A DNA stretch of 64,000 nt from Microbacterium sp. (GTDB taxonomy: Bacteria > Actinomycetota > Actinomycetes > Actinomycetales > Microbacteriaceae). Below the pieces are notes generated by a model. It was not told the DNA's origin and did no database searches. It saw only the letters and a program-made list of their open reading frames with translations. The stretch lies in the NCBI GenBank assembly GCA_031277945.1, contig JAITLK010000003.1, positions 248,001 through 312,000 of the forward strand. Direction: 5' to 3'. The position numbers and the translations under genes are program-made. Shown here one piece after another: positions 1-8,775 of this stretch; position 1 is the first letter of the stretch; every line of letters starts with the position of its first letter.

Positions 1-539
1 AGCGAGTGAATCGGGATTCCTGCCACCTGCTCTCCGCGTGCCTGCTGATCGACGTGCGGGGCATCGACGGGCAGCGTGCGCACCGCCTGGATCAGCTCGG
101 CCGTGCGCACAGCCGTGCCACTCGGCGAGTCGATCTTGGTGTCGCGATGGGATTCGATGATCTCGATCGAGTCGAAGAAGCGTCCAGCGACCGTCGCAAT
201 GGCGGTGCCCAGCACCGAGCCGAGCGAGAAGTTCGGGATGACCACGACACCGATCCCGGACGCCTCGATGCGCGGGCGGATCTCCGCCAGGCGTGACTCG
301 GACCATCCCGATGTCGCCACGAGCACGTTGACACCGGCATCGGCCGCTCGTCGAACCACCTCGGCGCTCACCGTCGGGGTGGTGGCGTCTACGACGAGGT
401 CCGCATCGGCGATGACGTCCAGGTCGTCTCTCGAGCCGAGAGCGTGAACGATGTCAAAGTCGGGCAGATCGGCGAGCACTCCGCCGATCACGGTGCCGAG
501 CTTTCCGGATGCGCCCACGAGGGCGACGCGCGTGGCCAT
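1..539 (-). CDS. dapB: 4-hydroxy-tetrahydrodipicolinate reductase, 3' end beyond the window
   Basis: This is the N-terminal 179 residues of DapB, the NAD(P)H-dependent reductase of lysine and diaminopimelate synthesis; the reading frame runs off the window. The ATG at 537-539 opens with a Rossmann nucleotide-binding loop, VGASGKLGT, near residue 9. The family signature IESHRDTKIDSPSGTA is visible near residues 135-150, with the catalytic region's usual HH replaced by HR. The start has a TAGGAT hexamer 6 nt upstream and no Shine-Dalgarno sequence, so the mRNA is probably leaderless. It lies downstream of pnp on the same strand, its usual chromosomal neighbourhood in Microbacteriaceae. Confidence in identity is high; the C-terminal tetramerisation domain cannot be seen. 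Confidence 0.93.
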   Translation of the reverse strand, partial: MATRVALVGASGKLGTVIGGVLADLPDFDIVHALGSRDDLDVIADADLVVDATTPTVSAEVVRRAADAGVNVLVATSGWSESRLAEIRPRIEASGIGVVVIPNFSLGSVLGTAIATVAGRFFDSIEIIESHRDTKIDSPSGTAVRTAELIQAVRTLPVDAPHVDQQARGEQVAGIPIHS

Positions 540-545
540 GGTTCA

Positions 546-551
546 ATCCTA
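546..551 (-). promoter_or_regulatory. -10 hexamer of a leaderless dapB promoter
   Basis: TAGGAT on the minus strand is followed by 6 nt (TGAACC) and then the dapB ATG. There is no purine-rich ribosome-binding site. This spacing places transcription start at the start codon. Confidence 0.6.
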
Positions 552-623
552 GGCGGCAGAACACCACGCATCGCTCGCCCCGTAACCCGCCGATATCGCT
601 TCAGCCCGGGCACTGCGAACCGC

Positions 624-1226
624 TCAGACCAGGGCGTTCTCCGGAAGCCCGGTCCGCAACTCGAACGGCAGATGCGACAGATCATTGTGCGACACCAGCG
701 TCCAGGGCCGCCCGGGCTTCTGCGCGAGGACCGTGAGACCGCAGTTGGCCTGGTTCAGGGTCATCCATCGCCACTCCGGCGCTCCGAGCACCTCACGGAC
801 GAACCACGCGATCACGAAGTTGTGCGTGATCAGCAGCTCGTGGACGTCGCCCGGCTTGCGAACGAGGAACTCCCCCACGGCGTCCGACATCTGCGCGTGG
901 CCGGCCTCCGTCTCGGCGTCGGTGATGGAGCCGAAGAAGGACTCGTACGACGCGGGGGTGTCCTCCGTCATGCCGGTGGGAACGCAGTCGAACAGCAGCG
1001 CGTTGGGCTGCGGATCGATCGCGGGCATCCGGTCGGCGATCACCCGCGCCGTCTCCGCCGCCCGCACCAGCGGGGAGTGGGAGACCGCGTCGAAGGGTAC
1101 CCCGGAGAGCCGTTCGGCGATGAGTTCGGCCTGGCGACGACCGCGCGCGGACAAGGGGCCGTCATCGAGGCCGTACTCGGCGTCTTGCTGCTCGCCGTGC
1201 CGCACCATGTAGATCCAGTGGGTCAC
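624..1226 (-). CDS. histidine phosphatase family protein (phosphoglycerate mutase-like)
   Basis: A 200-residue member of the histidine phosphatase superfamily. The phospho-accepting motif VRHGE is at residues 8-12, an arginine-containing SHSPLVRAAETA segment follows near residue 52, and the second catalytic histidine is in LLITHNFV near residue 135. The chosen start is a GTG (MTHWIYMVRHGE); an internal ATG six codons later is possible. The substrate cannot be deduced: the family includes mutases, phosphatases of small metabolites and phosphoprotein phosphatases. It stands alone between dapB and the aldo/keto reductase-like gene, all on the minus strand. The superfamily is clear, the specific function unknown. 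Confidence 0.85.
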   Translation of the reverse strand: MTHWIYMVRHGEQQDAEYGLDDGPLSARGRRQAELIAERLSGVPFDAVSHSPLVRAAETARVIADRMPAIDPQPNALLFDCVPTGMTEDTPASYESFFGSITDAETEAGHAQMSDAVGEFLVRKPGDVHELLITHNFVIAWFVREVLGAPEWRWMTLNQANCGLTVLAQKPGRPWTLVSHNDLSHLPFELRTGLPENALV

Positions 1227-1355
1227 AGTCAGCGCTCGCTTCGTTGTCAGGCAGGTTCTCCTCCACCCTAACCGATGCCCTCCGTCGCGGGTCGGCCCTT
1301 GCGCACAACCGTTGACATGTGCAGTGCTGCCTGCGATGCCGGAGCCCGGGATGCG

Positions 1356-2369
1356 TCAGGCGACGGCGCGGGCGATCTCCGCCAGATGTCCCCGGCCCAG
1401 CGAGACGCCGGCGCTCTGCACCAGCTCATCGACCTGGGCGGGAGCATAGGCGTTCACGATGGGAGCGACGATTCCGCGCTGAGCACGCAACCAGGCCAAT
1501 GCCACGGCCGCATCAGCGACCCCCAGTTCCGCTCCGATCGCGTCGAAGACGCGCAGCAGCTTCGTGCCCCGCCGGTTGAGGTTGTTCAGCAGCTGCATGC
1601 CGCGTGTGCCCTGCAGGCGCGAGCGAGAGCGGTGGACGCCGGAGAGGAAGCCGTGCTCGAGCGCGTGCGACGGCGTCACCGCGAGCCCCTGGGCGCCCAC
1701 AATCAGACGGATGTCGCCCTCGTAATCGGCGCGCCGCAGCGCGTTGTAGGCGACATCCAGCACGTGAATCCGCGGGTACCCCGCCGAAACCAGGATCCGG
1801 GCCTCCACGAGGCGCTCGGCCGAGAACGCGTACGCCCCGATCGAGCGCACCTTCCCGCTCTCCACGAGCCACTCGGAGGTGGCCAGGACATCTTCGAGGT
1901 TCGCACGGGAATCGGTGCCGTCGAGGTACATGACGTCGAGGTGATCCACTCCCAGCCGTGTCAGCGAGGCTTCGACCGCGCGCACCAGGTTCACCGAGCC
2001 GAGACCGGGGTTGTCGGGATGCGAACCGATCCGCACGGTGACGGCCATCTCGTCGCGGCAGGATCGGGCTGCCAGCCATTGGCCGATGATGTACTCACTG
2101 CGACCGCTCGCGAACCCATCCGCGGTGTGCAGGGCGTTGCCGCCGAGCTCGCGGTACCGATCGAGCACCTCGAAGGCGTGGTCCCGGTCGATGGTCCAGC
2201 CGAACTCGGCCCCGCCGAGCATCAGCGGGAAGACGCGCAGACCTGACTCTCCGAGGGGCACCCGCATGGCAGCGCCCACGCTCGGCGCCTGAACGTCGAT
2301 GAGGTGCGACGGATGGGCGGAGCCCTCGACGGAGGCCGGCGGCACTGCACCTACCGCTGACGCGTCCAT
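1356..2369 (-). CDS. aldo/keto reductase-like protein lacking the catalytic tetrad
   Basis: A 337-residue protein with the aldo/keto reductase TIM-barrel pattern (GRSEYIIGQWL, VEASLTRLGVDHLDVMYLD, SGKVRSIGAYAFS). Aligned by eye with canonical members, the four catalytic positions are all replaced: the Asp of FDTA is His in LHTAD, the Tyr of VYG is Phe in GFAS, the Lys of ATKVG is Arg in TVRIG, and the His of QLH is Asp in YLDGTD. It may therefore be a non-enzymatic or altered AKR. The ATG at 2369 has a GGGGGAA ribosome-binding site; an alternative start at 2267 (MRVPLGESGLRV) would begin exactly at the conserved domain. Cofactor binding may persist, and the substrate is unknown. Confidence 0.8.
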   Translation of the reverse strand: MDASAVGAVPPASVEGSAHPSHLIDVQAPSVGAAMRVPLGESGLRVFPLMLGGAEFGWTIDRDHAFEVLDRYRELGGNALHTADGFASGRSEYIIGQWLAARSCRDEMAVTVRIGSHPDNPGLGSVNLVRAVEASLTRLGVDHLDVMYLDGTDSRANLEDVLATSEWLVESGKVRSIGAYAFSAERLVEARILVSAGYPRIHVLDVAYNALRRADYEGDIRLIVGAQGLAVTPSHALEHGFLSGVHRSRSRLQGTRGMQLLNNLNRRGTKLLRVFDAIGAELGVADAAVALAWLRAQRGIVAPIVNAYAPAQVDELVQSAGVSLGRGHLAEIARAVA

Positions 2370-2533
2370 CGTTCCCCCGTTCCCGAGGATCCGAATGCGT
2401 TCCCCGTTGCCCCCGCAGAGAGGCGACCCGCAAGCACGACGGGCCGTGTTGTTGCTACAGTACGGGCTTCCGTGTCGCGCACCGCGGCATTCCGCCGGTT
2501 CCCGATGACATTTCCGTAACGGTCGTACCCATG

Positions 2534-2570
2534 CCGACGGCCCGCCCCGCGAGGCGGGACGGGCCGTCGG
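2534..2570 (-). terminator. pnp transcription terminator hairpin
   Basis: Arms at 2534-2550 and 2554-2570 form a 17-bp stem with one mismatch and a 3-nt loop, ten bases after the pnp stop codon. There is no strong T run, as is common in high-GC actinobacteria. Confidence 0.75.
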
Positions 2571-2579
2571 TCGAATCGA

Positions 2580-4847
2580 TCAGGCCTCGGCGGGAGCCTC
2601 AGCCGACTCGGCGGCCTCTTCGAGGACCGGCTCCAGCGACAGCTTGCCGCGGTCGTCGATCTTCGTGATGCGCACCAGGATCTTCTGGCCCACCGACAGC
2701 ACCGAGCCGAGCTCCTCGACACGCTTGTTGCCGTTGAGCTTGCGGACCTCGCTGATGTGGAGGAGTCCGTCCTTGCCGGGCAGCAGGGAGACGAACGCGC
2801 CCAGACCATCGCGCAGGTTCACGACGGTGCCCAGGAACTGCTCGCCGACCTCCGGGTTGGTGGGGTTGGCGATCGCGTTCACCTGCGCACGCGCTGCCTC
2901 AGCAGACGGGCCGTCGACGGCGCCGATGTAGACGGTGCCGTCCTCCTCGATGGAGATCTGCGCGCCGGTCTCATCCTGGATGGCGTTGATCGTCTTGCCC
3001 TTCGGGCCGATGAGCTCACCGATCTTGTCGACCGGGATCTGCACCGAGATCACGCGCGGAGCGGTGGGCGCCATCTCGTCCGGACCGTCGATCGCGGCGT
3101 TGAGCACGCCGAGGATCGTGGTGCGGGCGTCGTGCGCCTGCTGCAGCGCAGCCGACAGCACCGACGACGGGATGCCGTCGAGCTTCGTGTCGAGCTGGAT
3201 GGCCGTGATGAACTCGCTGGTACCGGCGACCTTGAAGTCCATGTCGCCCAGCGCGTCCTCGGCACCGAGGATGTCGGTGAGGGCGGCGTAGCGGGTCTCC
3301 CCGTCGACGGTGTCCGAAACCAGACCCATGGCGATACCGGCGACGGGAGCGCGCAGCGGCACACCCGCGTTCAGCAGCGACAGGGTGGACGCGCAGACCG
3401 AGCCCATCGACGTCGATCCGTTGGACCCGAGTGCCTCGGAGACCTGACGGATGGCGTACGGGAACTCCTCGCGGCTGGGCAGCACGGGAACGAGCGCGCG
3501 CTCGGCCAGGAAGCCGTGACCGATCTCGCGACGCTTCGGGCTGCCGACACGGCCGGTCTCACCGGTCGAGTAGGGCGGGAAGTTGTAGTGGTGCATGTAG
3601 CGCTTGCTGGTCGTGGGCGACAGCGAGTCGATCTGCTGCTCCATCTTCAGCATGTTCAGCGTGGTGACGCCCAGGATCTGGGTCTCGCCGCGCTGGAAGA
3701 TGGCGGAGCCGTGCACGCGCGGGATCACCTGGACCTCGGCATCCAGCGGACGGATGTCCGCCAGGCCGCGGCCGTCCATGCGCACACCCTCGGTGAGGAT
3801 GCGGCCACGGACGATGGCCTTGGTGACCGACTTGTAGGCGGCGGAGACCTCGCCGAGAGCGGAGGCGGGCAGCGTGCCTGCCTCGACCGCGGCGGCGACC
3901 TCGGCCTTGACGCGATCCTTGACCTCGTCGTCGGCGCTCTGGCGCTCCTGCTTGTCGGCGATCACGTAGACCTTCTCGAGGTCCGCGTACGCGCTGTTCG
4001 AGACGAAGTCGTAGGTCTCCTGCGCGTAGGGCAGGAAGACCGGGTAGACGCCCGGCTCCTTCGACGAGTGCTGCGCCATGTCAGCCTGAGCCTCGACGAG
4101 CTGCTTGATGAACGGCTTCGCCGCCTCCAGGCCACCAGCGACGATCTCCTCGCTGGGCTTCACGGCGCCGCCGCGGATGTGGTCCCAGCTGCCCTCGGTC
4201 GCCTCGGCCTCGACCATCATGATGGCGACGTCCTCGGTGCCGTCGGCGTTCTTCACGACACGGCCCGCGACCATGAGGTCGAAGACTGCCTCGGAGACCT
4301 GCTCGACGTTGGGGAACGCGACCCACTGGTCCTCGTGCTGACCATAGCCCGGGATGAGCGCGAGGCGCACACCGGCGATCGGGCCGGAGAACGGCAGACC
4401 GGAGATCTGCGTGGACGCCGACGCGGCGTTGATCGCCAGGGCGTCGTAGTACTCGCCCGGGGCGATGGACAGCACGGTGACGACGATCTGAACCTCGTTG
4501 CGCAGGCCGTCGACGAACGACGGGCGCAGCGGGCGGTCGATCAGACGGCACACCAGGATCGCCTCGGTGGAGGGGCGGCCCTCACGGCGGAAGAACGAAC
4601 CGGGGATCTTGCCGGCAGCGTACGAGCGCTCCTCGACGTCCACGGTCAGGGGGAAGAAGTCGAACCCGTCGCGCGGCTGCTTGCTCGCGCTGGTGGCCGA
4701 CAGAAGCATGGTCTCGTCGTCGAGGTACGCAGCAACGGCACCCTGTGCCTGCTGCGCCAGACGACCCGTCTCGAAGCGGATCGTGCGCTTGCCGAAGCGT
4801 CCGTTGTCGAGAACGGCCTCGGCTGCGGTGATTTCAGGACCTTCCAA
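2580..4847 (-). CDS. pnp: polyribonucleotide nucleotidyltransferase (PNPase)
   Basis: PNPase degrades RNA phosphorolytically from the 3' end and, with other ribonucleases, controls mRNA turnover. The 755-residue product has two RNase PH-like domains separated by an alpha-helical region, then a KH domain ([20 protein letters not shown]) near residues 600-650 and an S1 domain ([22 protein letters not shown]) near 670-740, with an acidic Ala/Glu-rich tail. The start is a TTG at 4845-4847, because AAGGAG sits 7 nt upstream and [12 protein letters not shown] matches the family N-terminus; the longer in-frame reading from 4946 has no such support. The usual partner rpsO lies 22 kb upstream instead of adjacent. 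Identity is certain. Confidence 0.97.
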   Translation of the reverse strand: MEGPEITAAEAVLDNGRFGKRTIRFETGRLAQQAQGAVAAYLDDETMLLSATSASKQPRDGFDFFPLTVDVEERSYAAGKIPGSFFRREGRPSTEAILVCRLIDRPLRPSFVDGLRNEVQIVVTVLSIAPGEYYDALAINAASASTQISGLPFSGPIAGVRLALIPGYGQHEDQWVAFPNVEQVSEAVFDLMVAGRVVKNADGTEDVAIMMVEAEATEGSWDHIRGGAVKPSEEIVAGGLEAAKPFIKQLVEAQADMAQHSSKEPGVYPVFLPYAQETYDFVSNSAYADLEKVYVIADKQERQSADDEVKDRVKAEVAAAVEAGTLPASALGEVSAAYKSVTKAIVRGRILTEGVRMDGRGLADIRPLDAEVQVIPRVHGSAIFQRGETQILGVTTLNMLKMEQQIDSLSPTTSKRYMHHYNFPPYSTGETGRVGSPKRREIGHGFLAERALVPVLPSREEFPYAIRQVSEALGSNGSTSMGSVCASTLSLLNAGVPLRAPVAGIAMGLVSDTVDGETRYAALTDILGAEDALGDMDFKVAGTSEFITAIQLDTKLDGIPSSVLSAALQQAHDARTTILGVLNAAIDGPDEMAPTAPRVISVQIPVDKIGELIGPKGKTINAIQDETGAQISIEEDGTVYIGAVDGPSAEAARAQVNAIANPTNPEVGEQFLGTVVNLRDGLGAFVSLLPGKDGLLHISEVRKLNGNKRVEELGSVLSVGQKILVRITKIDDRGKLSLEPVLEEAAESAEAPAEA

Positions 4848-5200
4848 GAGGTCTCTCCTTCTTTGTTTTGACTCGTCCGTCCGTGTGACGGGCGAGTTTC
4901 CTCGAAGGAGCAGAGCAGGCAGATATGGGCGCGCGCATATGTTCACTCGCCTGCGCTGGCCACCAGGAGAAGATCACCCGTGTTCACCGCGGGGAATCCA
5001 CTTCAGGGGACCAGCTTCCTGCCGAGCCTGCTCCAGTCTGTGTTCAGTTGTCCGGTGGCGCATGGGTGCCACCGCGCCGATCCTATCAGGCGTGTACGAA
5101 CGCGTCATGTGTGCCGTGCGCGGAACTTCGGTCAGGCGCGAGAGCAGGAACGCGTCGGTGACGTCCCCGCTCTCGACCGTGGCGCGACTCGCAGCCCGGG
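4848..5200. other. 353-bp gene-free region upstream of pnp
   Basis: No convincing coding sequence is present. It holds the pnp leader, the AAGGAG ribosome-binding site at 4854-4860, and an AT-tipped quasi-palindrome at 4923-4940 (ATATG, GGCGCGCG, CATAT). Since rpsO is far away, pnp must have its own promoter here. Confidence 0.6.
4923..4940. repeat. quasi-palindrome in the pnp leader region
   Basis: The sequence is symmetric except for one base pair: ATATG, then a G on one side and G on the other of GCGCGC, then CATAT. It could be a regulator site or part of a leader structure; nothing else supports a function. Confidence 0.3.
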
Positions 5201-5575
5201 TCAGGACCAGGAGGGCAGCTGCTGGAAGGTCCAGGTGTTGCCGTCTGGATCCTTCACGGTGACGAAGCGCCCCCAAGCCTGCTCGTCGACGCCGTCGGCC
5301 TCGACGCCCTTCTCACGCATCTCGGCGAGGAACGCGTCCGCGTCCGGGATGACCGCCATGATCGCGTCCAGACCGCCCGGCTCGATGGTGTGTCCGAGAC
5401 CTTCCCCGATAGCGATCGAGCAGGCGGATCCGGGAGGGGTCAGCTGCACGAAGCGCAGGCCCTCGTTCACGCGCTGATCATGATCCGGGTTGAAGCCCAG
5501 CTTGTCGACGTAGAACTCCTTCGCGCGATCCACGTCTGTGACCGGAACGAAAATGACCTCGATCTTGATGTCCAT
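5201..5575 (-). CDS. VOC family (glyoxalase/bleomycin resistance-like) protein
   Basis: A 124-residue single-subunit member of the vicinal oxygen chelate superfamily. The N-terminal half has VIFVPVTDVDRAKEFYVDKLGF and the C-terminal half ends with VTVKDPDGNTWTFQQLP, the typical paired beta-alpha-beta-beta-beta modules. The start ATG has a perfect AAGGAGG ribosome-binding site. Such stand-alone proteins usually act as dimers on small molecules; the substrate is not predictable. It diverges from the DUF5302 gene. Some relatives are dioxygenases or antibiotic-binding proteins, so the specific role is open. Confidence 0.85.
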   Translation of the reverse strand: MDIKIEVIFVPVTDVDRAKEFYVDKLGFNPDHDQRVNEGLRFVQLTPPGSACSIAIGEGLGHTIEPGGLDAIMAVIPDADAFLAEMREKGVEADGVDEQAWGRFVTVKDPDGNTWTFQQLPSWS

Positions 5576-5694
5576 CTCTTCCTCCTTGCCGGCATCGTTA
5601 CCAGCGCAGCACCATCATGCTCCAGGCCTCCGACATTCGCCGGTTGCGTATCAGGATCGACACTCCGATCCCACACATCGCACGCTCCGCGCCC

Positions 5695-5700
5695 TAGACT
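5695..5700 (+). promoter_or_regulatory. -10 hexamer of a leaderless promoter for the DUF5302 gene
   Basis: TAGACT, 6 nt (GGCGCC), then ATG at 5707. No Shine-Dalgarno sequence is present. Confidence 0.65.
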
Positions 5701-5706
5701 GGCGCC

Positions 5707-5880
5707 ATGTCCGAGCAGAATGCACCCGAGGACGACCTGAAGCGGAAGTTCCGCGAGGCCCTCGACAAGAAGAACGCGCACAGCCGCACGGGCGAGTCGC
5801 ACCTGGACGGCAAGGGTGCCGTGGGCCAGACCCACGGTGCTGCCGGTCACAAGCGCGAGTTCCGTCGCAAGTCCGGCTGA
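5707..5880 (+). CDS. DUF5302 domain-containing small basic protein
   Basis: A 57-residue charged, probably unstructured protein, recognised as the actinobacterial DUF5302 family by the DDLKRKFREAL start, the central KKNAHSRTGE segment, and the end HKREFRRKSG. It has no membrane segment, signal peptide or cysteine. The composition (Lys, Arg, His, Gly) suggests nucleic-acid or ribosome association, but that is speculation. Translation is probably leaderless. It is monocistronic and closed by a strong hairpin at 5902-5937. The function of the family is unknown. Confidence 0.85.
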   Translation: MSEQNAPEDDLKRKFREALDKKNAHSRTGESHLDGKGAVGQTHGAAGHKREFRRKSG

Positions 5881-5901
5881 GTCCACTCATCCACCTCACC
5901 C

Positions 5902-5937
5902 AGAACGTCGTCCGGACACCGCTCCGGACGACGTTCT
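5902..5937. terminator. bidirectional terminator, 15-bp perfect stem
   Basis: Arms AGAACGTCGTCCGGA (5902-5916, allowing for the edge base) and TCCGGACGACGTTCT (5923-5937) enclose a 6-nt loop and are followed by CGTTTTCC. It separates the DUF5302 gene from the convergent mannosyltransferase gene. Confidence 0.85.
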
Positions 5938-5958
5938 CGTTTTCCGTGTGGAAGTCCC

Positions 5959-7926
5959 TCAGGCCCCCTGGTGACGACGCGATCCGGAGCCCCGCGCGCC
6001 CATGAGGACGTACTCCTCGTGCTTCGGGCCGAGTCCGTCCCCTGCCGATCGTCCGCGCAGCCGCCGCCACAGCCAGGGCAGCGCATGCCGTCGCCACCAC
6101 TCCCGACGCGGCAGCTGATGCGGCGCGGCGTGGAAGGTCTCATCCAGCCCGGCGAGCTCGTCGGCGTGCGCGACACCCAGCAGGGACGCCGCCCGGTAGG
6201 CCAGCAGACGGTGCCCCGCCGGGGCGAGGTGCACGAGGTCGTCGGCCCAGTACTCACGCCGCCCGAGCTCCGGGATGAGATCGGTGTCCAGCAGCAGCGC
6301 GCCGGTGCGAGACGCGACCCCCGCGAGCGCCGTCGCGAACGAAGCGAACGAACGGGCGAAGGGACGCGATTCCGGCCGGCACGGGAGGAATGGCGTCACC
6401 AGCAGCACGTCGGCCCCGTCCGCGCGCAACCGCAGCACGGCTTGCTCCACGCGCGCCGCCAGACGGGTGATGTCGGGGTGCAGCTTCACCAGATCGTTCG
6501 ATCCGATGAGGATGGTCACCAGCTCCGGCCGGAGCCGTCGCGCATGCGCGAGCTGCCGGTCTGCGACATCGCGAACGCGGCGGGAGCGAACAGCGAGGTT
6601 CGCGTACGACAGGGTGCCCGAACCCGCCAGGAGCAGAGCCAGACGATCTCCCCAGCCTCGAAGCGCGCCGTCGGGGTCGGGATCGCAGAGCCCCTCCGTG
6701 AGCGAGTCGCCGAGCGCCACGACCCGGCGCCAGCGCGTGTGCACGCTCGGCGGCACCGGTTCGGCCCGGACCGCGCGGCGAACGCGGGCGGCACCGTCTA
6801 CGAGCCCCAGCTCGATCGCCTCCGCGAAGTGTGTGAGCAGCTGATCGCACAGCGCCCCCCAGGTGCGTCCACGGACGGCCTCGACACCGGCGGCACCGAA
6901 CGCGCGCCGTTTGCGCGCGTCGCCGACCAGGTCCGCGACGCGGCTGCGCAGGTCGGCGAGGTCACCCGGACGGTACAACCAGCCGTCCACGCTGGAGCGC
7001 ACGAGGTCCCGGGGACCGCCGCGACCCACCGCAACGACGGGAACCCCACTGGCGTGCGCCTCCTGCAGCGTCTGCCCGAACGTCTCGCTCTCCCCCGGGT
7101 GCACGAAGACGTCGAATGAAGCGACCGCCTCCGTGAGGTCCGTGCCGTCGAGGTGGCCGAGGAAGACCGCCCCCGGCAATCGCTTCTCCAGTGCGGCGCG
7201 TTCGGGGCCGTCACCGACGATCACCACGCGGGCGCCCGGCAGATCACTGAGCACCGCCAGGTCATGGACCTGCTTCTCCGCGGCGAGGCGGCCGACGTAC
7301 CCGACGACGACGCGGCCGGGAGCGACACGTTCCCGCCAGGCGTCGGAGCGCTGAGCGGGCGAGAAGCGCGAGGTGTCCACGCCGCGACCCCAGCGGCGCA
7401 GCCGGTCGATGCCGAGGGCGGTCAGCTGGTCCTCCGAGGACTGCGACGGGACGAGCGTGAGCGTGGATCGCCGGTGAAGGCGCGCCACGTGCCGTTCGGC
7501 GGCCGCGGTGGTCACGCCGACGCCGTAGCGGGCCGCATAGGCGATGACGTCGGTCTGGTAGGCCGCCACAACGGGGATGTCGCGGCGGCGCGCCGCCGCC
7601 ACGGCGCGGGATCCCAGCGCGAACGGCGATGCGAGGTGGATCACGTCGGGTGCGAACCGGTCGAGGATGCGGCCGATCACGGCGGCCCCTGCCGCGGCGA
7701 CGCGGACGTCCGCGTACCCGGGCAGCGGGACGCTGGCAACACCCACGACCGGGGCACCGTGCAGAACATCGGGCATGCCCATCGCTGCAGGGGCGATGAT
7801 CAGCGCCTCGTGGCCGTGGCGCTGCAGGTGCGCGGTGATCTCCATGACGGAGCGGGTCACACCGTTCATGTGCGGGAGGAAGGACTCGGCGACAATCGCG
7901 ACTCTCACGCGACCAGGGTGGCGCAT
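5959..7926 (-). CDS. fusion of GT4 mannosyltransferase (MgtA-like) and SGNH/GDSL hydrolase
   Basis: A 655-residue two-domain protein. Residues 7-375 form a GT-B glycosyltransferase of family 4, very like mycobacterial MgtA, which mannosylates glucuronosyl-diacylglycerol from GDP-mannose: VRVAIVAESFLPHMNGVTRSV at the start, GYVGRLAAEKQV near 220, and the E-x7-E motif in GESETFGQTLQEAHASG near 290. Residues about 395-590 form an SGNH hydrolase: GDSL near 405, the Asn block GSND near 474 and the D-x-x-H block DDLVHL near 562. The linker is only about 20 residues, and no stop or frameshift is evident. The N-terminal ATG at 7926 is used; a GTG at 7908 is possible. The combination suggests glycolipid or lipoglycan assembly coupled to deacylation. 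The C-terminal 60 residues are basic and probably disordered. Confidence 0.85.
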   Translation of the reverse strand: MRHPGRVRVAIVAESFLPHMNGVTRSVMEITAHLQRHGHEALIIAPAAMGMPDVLHGAPVVGVASVPLPGYADVRVAAAGAAVIGRILDRFAPDVIHLASPFALGSRAVAAARRRDIPVVAAYQTDVIAYAARYGVGVTTAAAERHVARLHRRSTLTLVPSQSSEDQLTALGIDRLRRWGRGVDTSRFSPAQRSDAWRERVAPGRVVVGYVGRLAAEKQVHDLAVLSDLPGARVVIVGDGPERAALEKRLPGAVFLGHLDGTDLTEAVASFDVFVHPGESETFGQTLQEAHASGVPVVAVGRGGPRDLVRSSVDGWLYRPGDLADLRSRVADLVGDARKRRAFGAAGVEAVRGRTWGALCDQLLTHFAEAIELGLVDGAARVRRAVRAEPVPPSVHTRWRRVVALGDSLTEGLCDPDPDGALRGWGDRLALLLAGSGTLSYANLAVRSRRVRDVADRQLAHARRLRPELVTILIGSNDLVKLHPDITRLAARVEQAVLRLRADGADVLLVTPFLPCRPESRPFARSFASFATALAGVASRTGALLLDTDLIPELGRREYWADDLVHLAPAGHRLLAYRAASLLGVAHADELAGLDETFHAAPHQLPRREWWRRHALPWLWRRLRGRSAGDGLGPKHEEYVLMGARGSGSRRHQGA

Positions 7927-8096
7927 GCGAACGACGGGCCGGAGCGGATCCGCGCCCCCTCACACGGTGTTCATCCAATCTCCGCCTGGCCGTCACCTTC
8001 GCTCCCCCGGCATGCACCCCGTGTGTTCACCAGATCTCTGCCGACCGGCCACCCCCGCGTCTCCGTGTCGATGATGGCGGGGTGCGACCGTGAGGT

Positions 8097-8708
8097 GTGC
8101 CGCAGATCCTCGATCTCCTGGGCGGCCCCTGGGGGCTGTCGCTGATGGTCCTGCTCGTGTTCGCCGATGCGTTCCTCGTGGTGATTCCCGGTGAGATCGC
8201 GGTCACCGCGATCGGGGCGGTGTCGGCGGTGACCGGAACGCCCCCGCTGTGGTCCGTCATCGTGTGTGCAGCAGTGGCCGCCTTCGCCGGTGACGCCTGC
8301 TGCTTCTGGGTGGGCCGCACCGTCGGAAGCACCGAACGACGCTGGATGAGGCATCGCCGGATCCGCGCAGCCCTGGAGTGGGCACGCGTGCGGTTGCAGG
8401 CGGGGACGGCCACCGTGGTGTTCACGGCCCGGTTCATCCCCTTCGCCCGCCTCGCTGTGAACGTCGCCGCCGGTGCGACGGGTGTGCGGGCGCGGCGGTT
8501 CCTTCCCGTGGTCGCCATAGCCGCCGTGGCGTGGGGCGCCTACCAGGCCGTGGTGGGAGCGGTTGTGGCGCAACTCATCCCCGGCGAGCCGATCATCGGG
8601 GTCCTCGCATCGATCGCCGTCGCCCTCGCCCTCGGTGCGATCGCCGACGTCACCGTCACCGCGGTGAGCCGGCGACGCGAGCGCTCCGCCGCCGTCTCCG
8701 GCCTCTGA
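8097..8708 (+). CDS. DedA/VTT family membrane protein
   Basis: A 203-residue integral membrane protein of the DedA (VTT/SNARE-associated) family. It shows the early re-entrant segment with an acidic residue (FADAFLVVIPGEIAVTAIGAV), a Gly/Cys helix with ACCFWVGR, the conserved FTARFIPFARLAVNVAAG block near residue 120, then two further hydrophobic helices. Family members flip undecaprenyl phosphate or phospholipids and support envelope homeostasis. The start is GTG with GTGAGGT just upstream. It diverges from the mannosyltransferase fusion, whose lipid-linked substrates would fit a lipid flippase neighbour, although no operon links them. Confidence 0.85.
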   Translation: MPQILDLLGGPWGLSLMVLLVFADAFLVVIPGEIAVTAIGAVSAVTGTPPLWSVIVCAAVAAFAGDACCFWVGRTVGSTERRWMRHRRIRAALEWARVRLQAGTATVVFTARFIPFARLAVNVAAGATGVRARRFLPVVAIAAVAWGAYQAVVGAVVAQLIPGEPIIGVLASIAVALALGAIADVTVTAVSRRRERSAAVSGL

Positions 8709-8710
8709 AC

Positions 8711-8754
8711 GGAACACGGACGCCGCCGGCGCGAGCCGGCGGCGTCCGTGTTCC
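8711..8754. terminator. bidirectional terminator, 20-bp perfect stem
   Basis: Arms at 8711-8730 and 8735-8754 are perfectly complementary around a GCGA tetraloop. It lies three bases after the DedA stop and 21 bp before the end of the convergent FMN reductase gene. Confidence 0.9.
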
Positions 8755-8775
8755 GGCGCGGGTCGCCCGCGGGCG

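Noticed and set aside
2757..4871. 704-codon open frame antisense to pnp
   Set aside because: It is the mirror of the pnp codon pattern in high-GC DNA; the product is rich in Arg, Asp and Leu without any domain and has no ribosome-binding site.
4974..5276. 100-codon minus-strand frame between pnp and the VOC gene
   Set aside because: It has no ribosome-binding site or domain and overlaps the end of the VOC gene.
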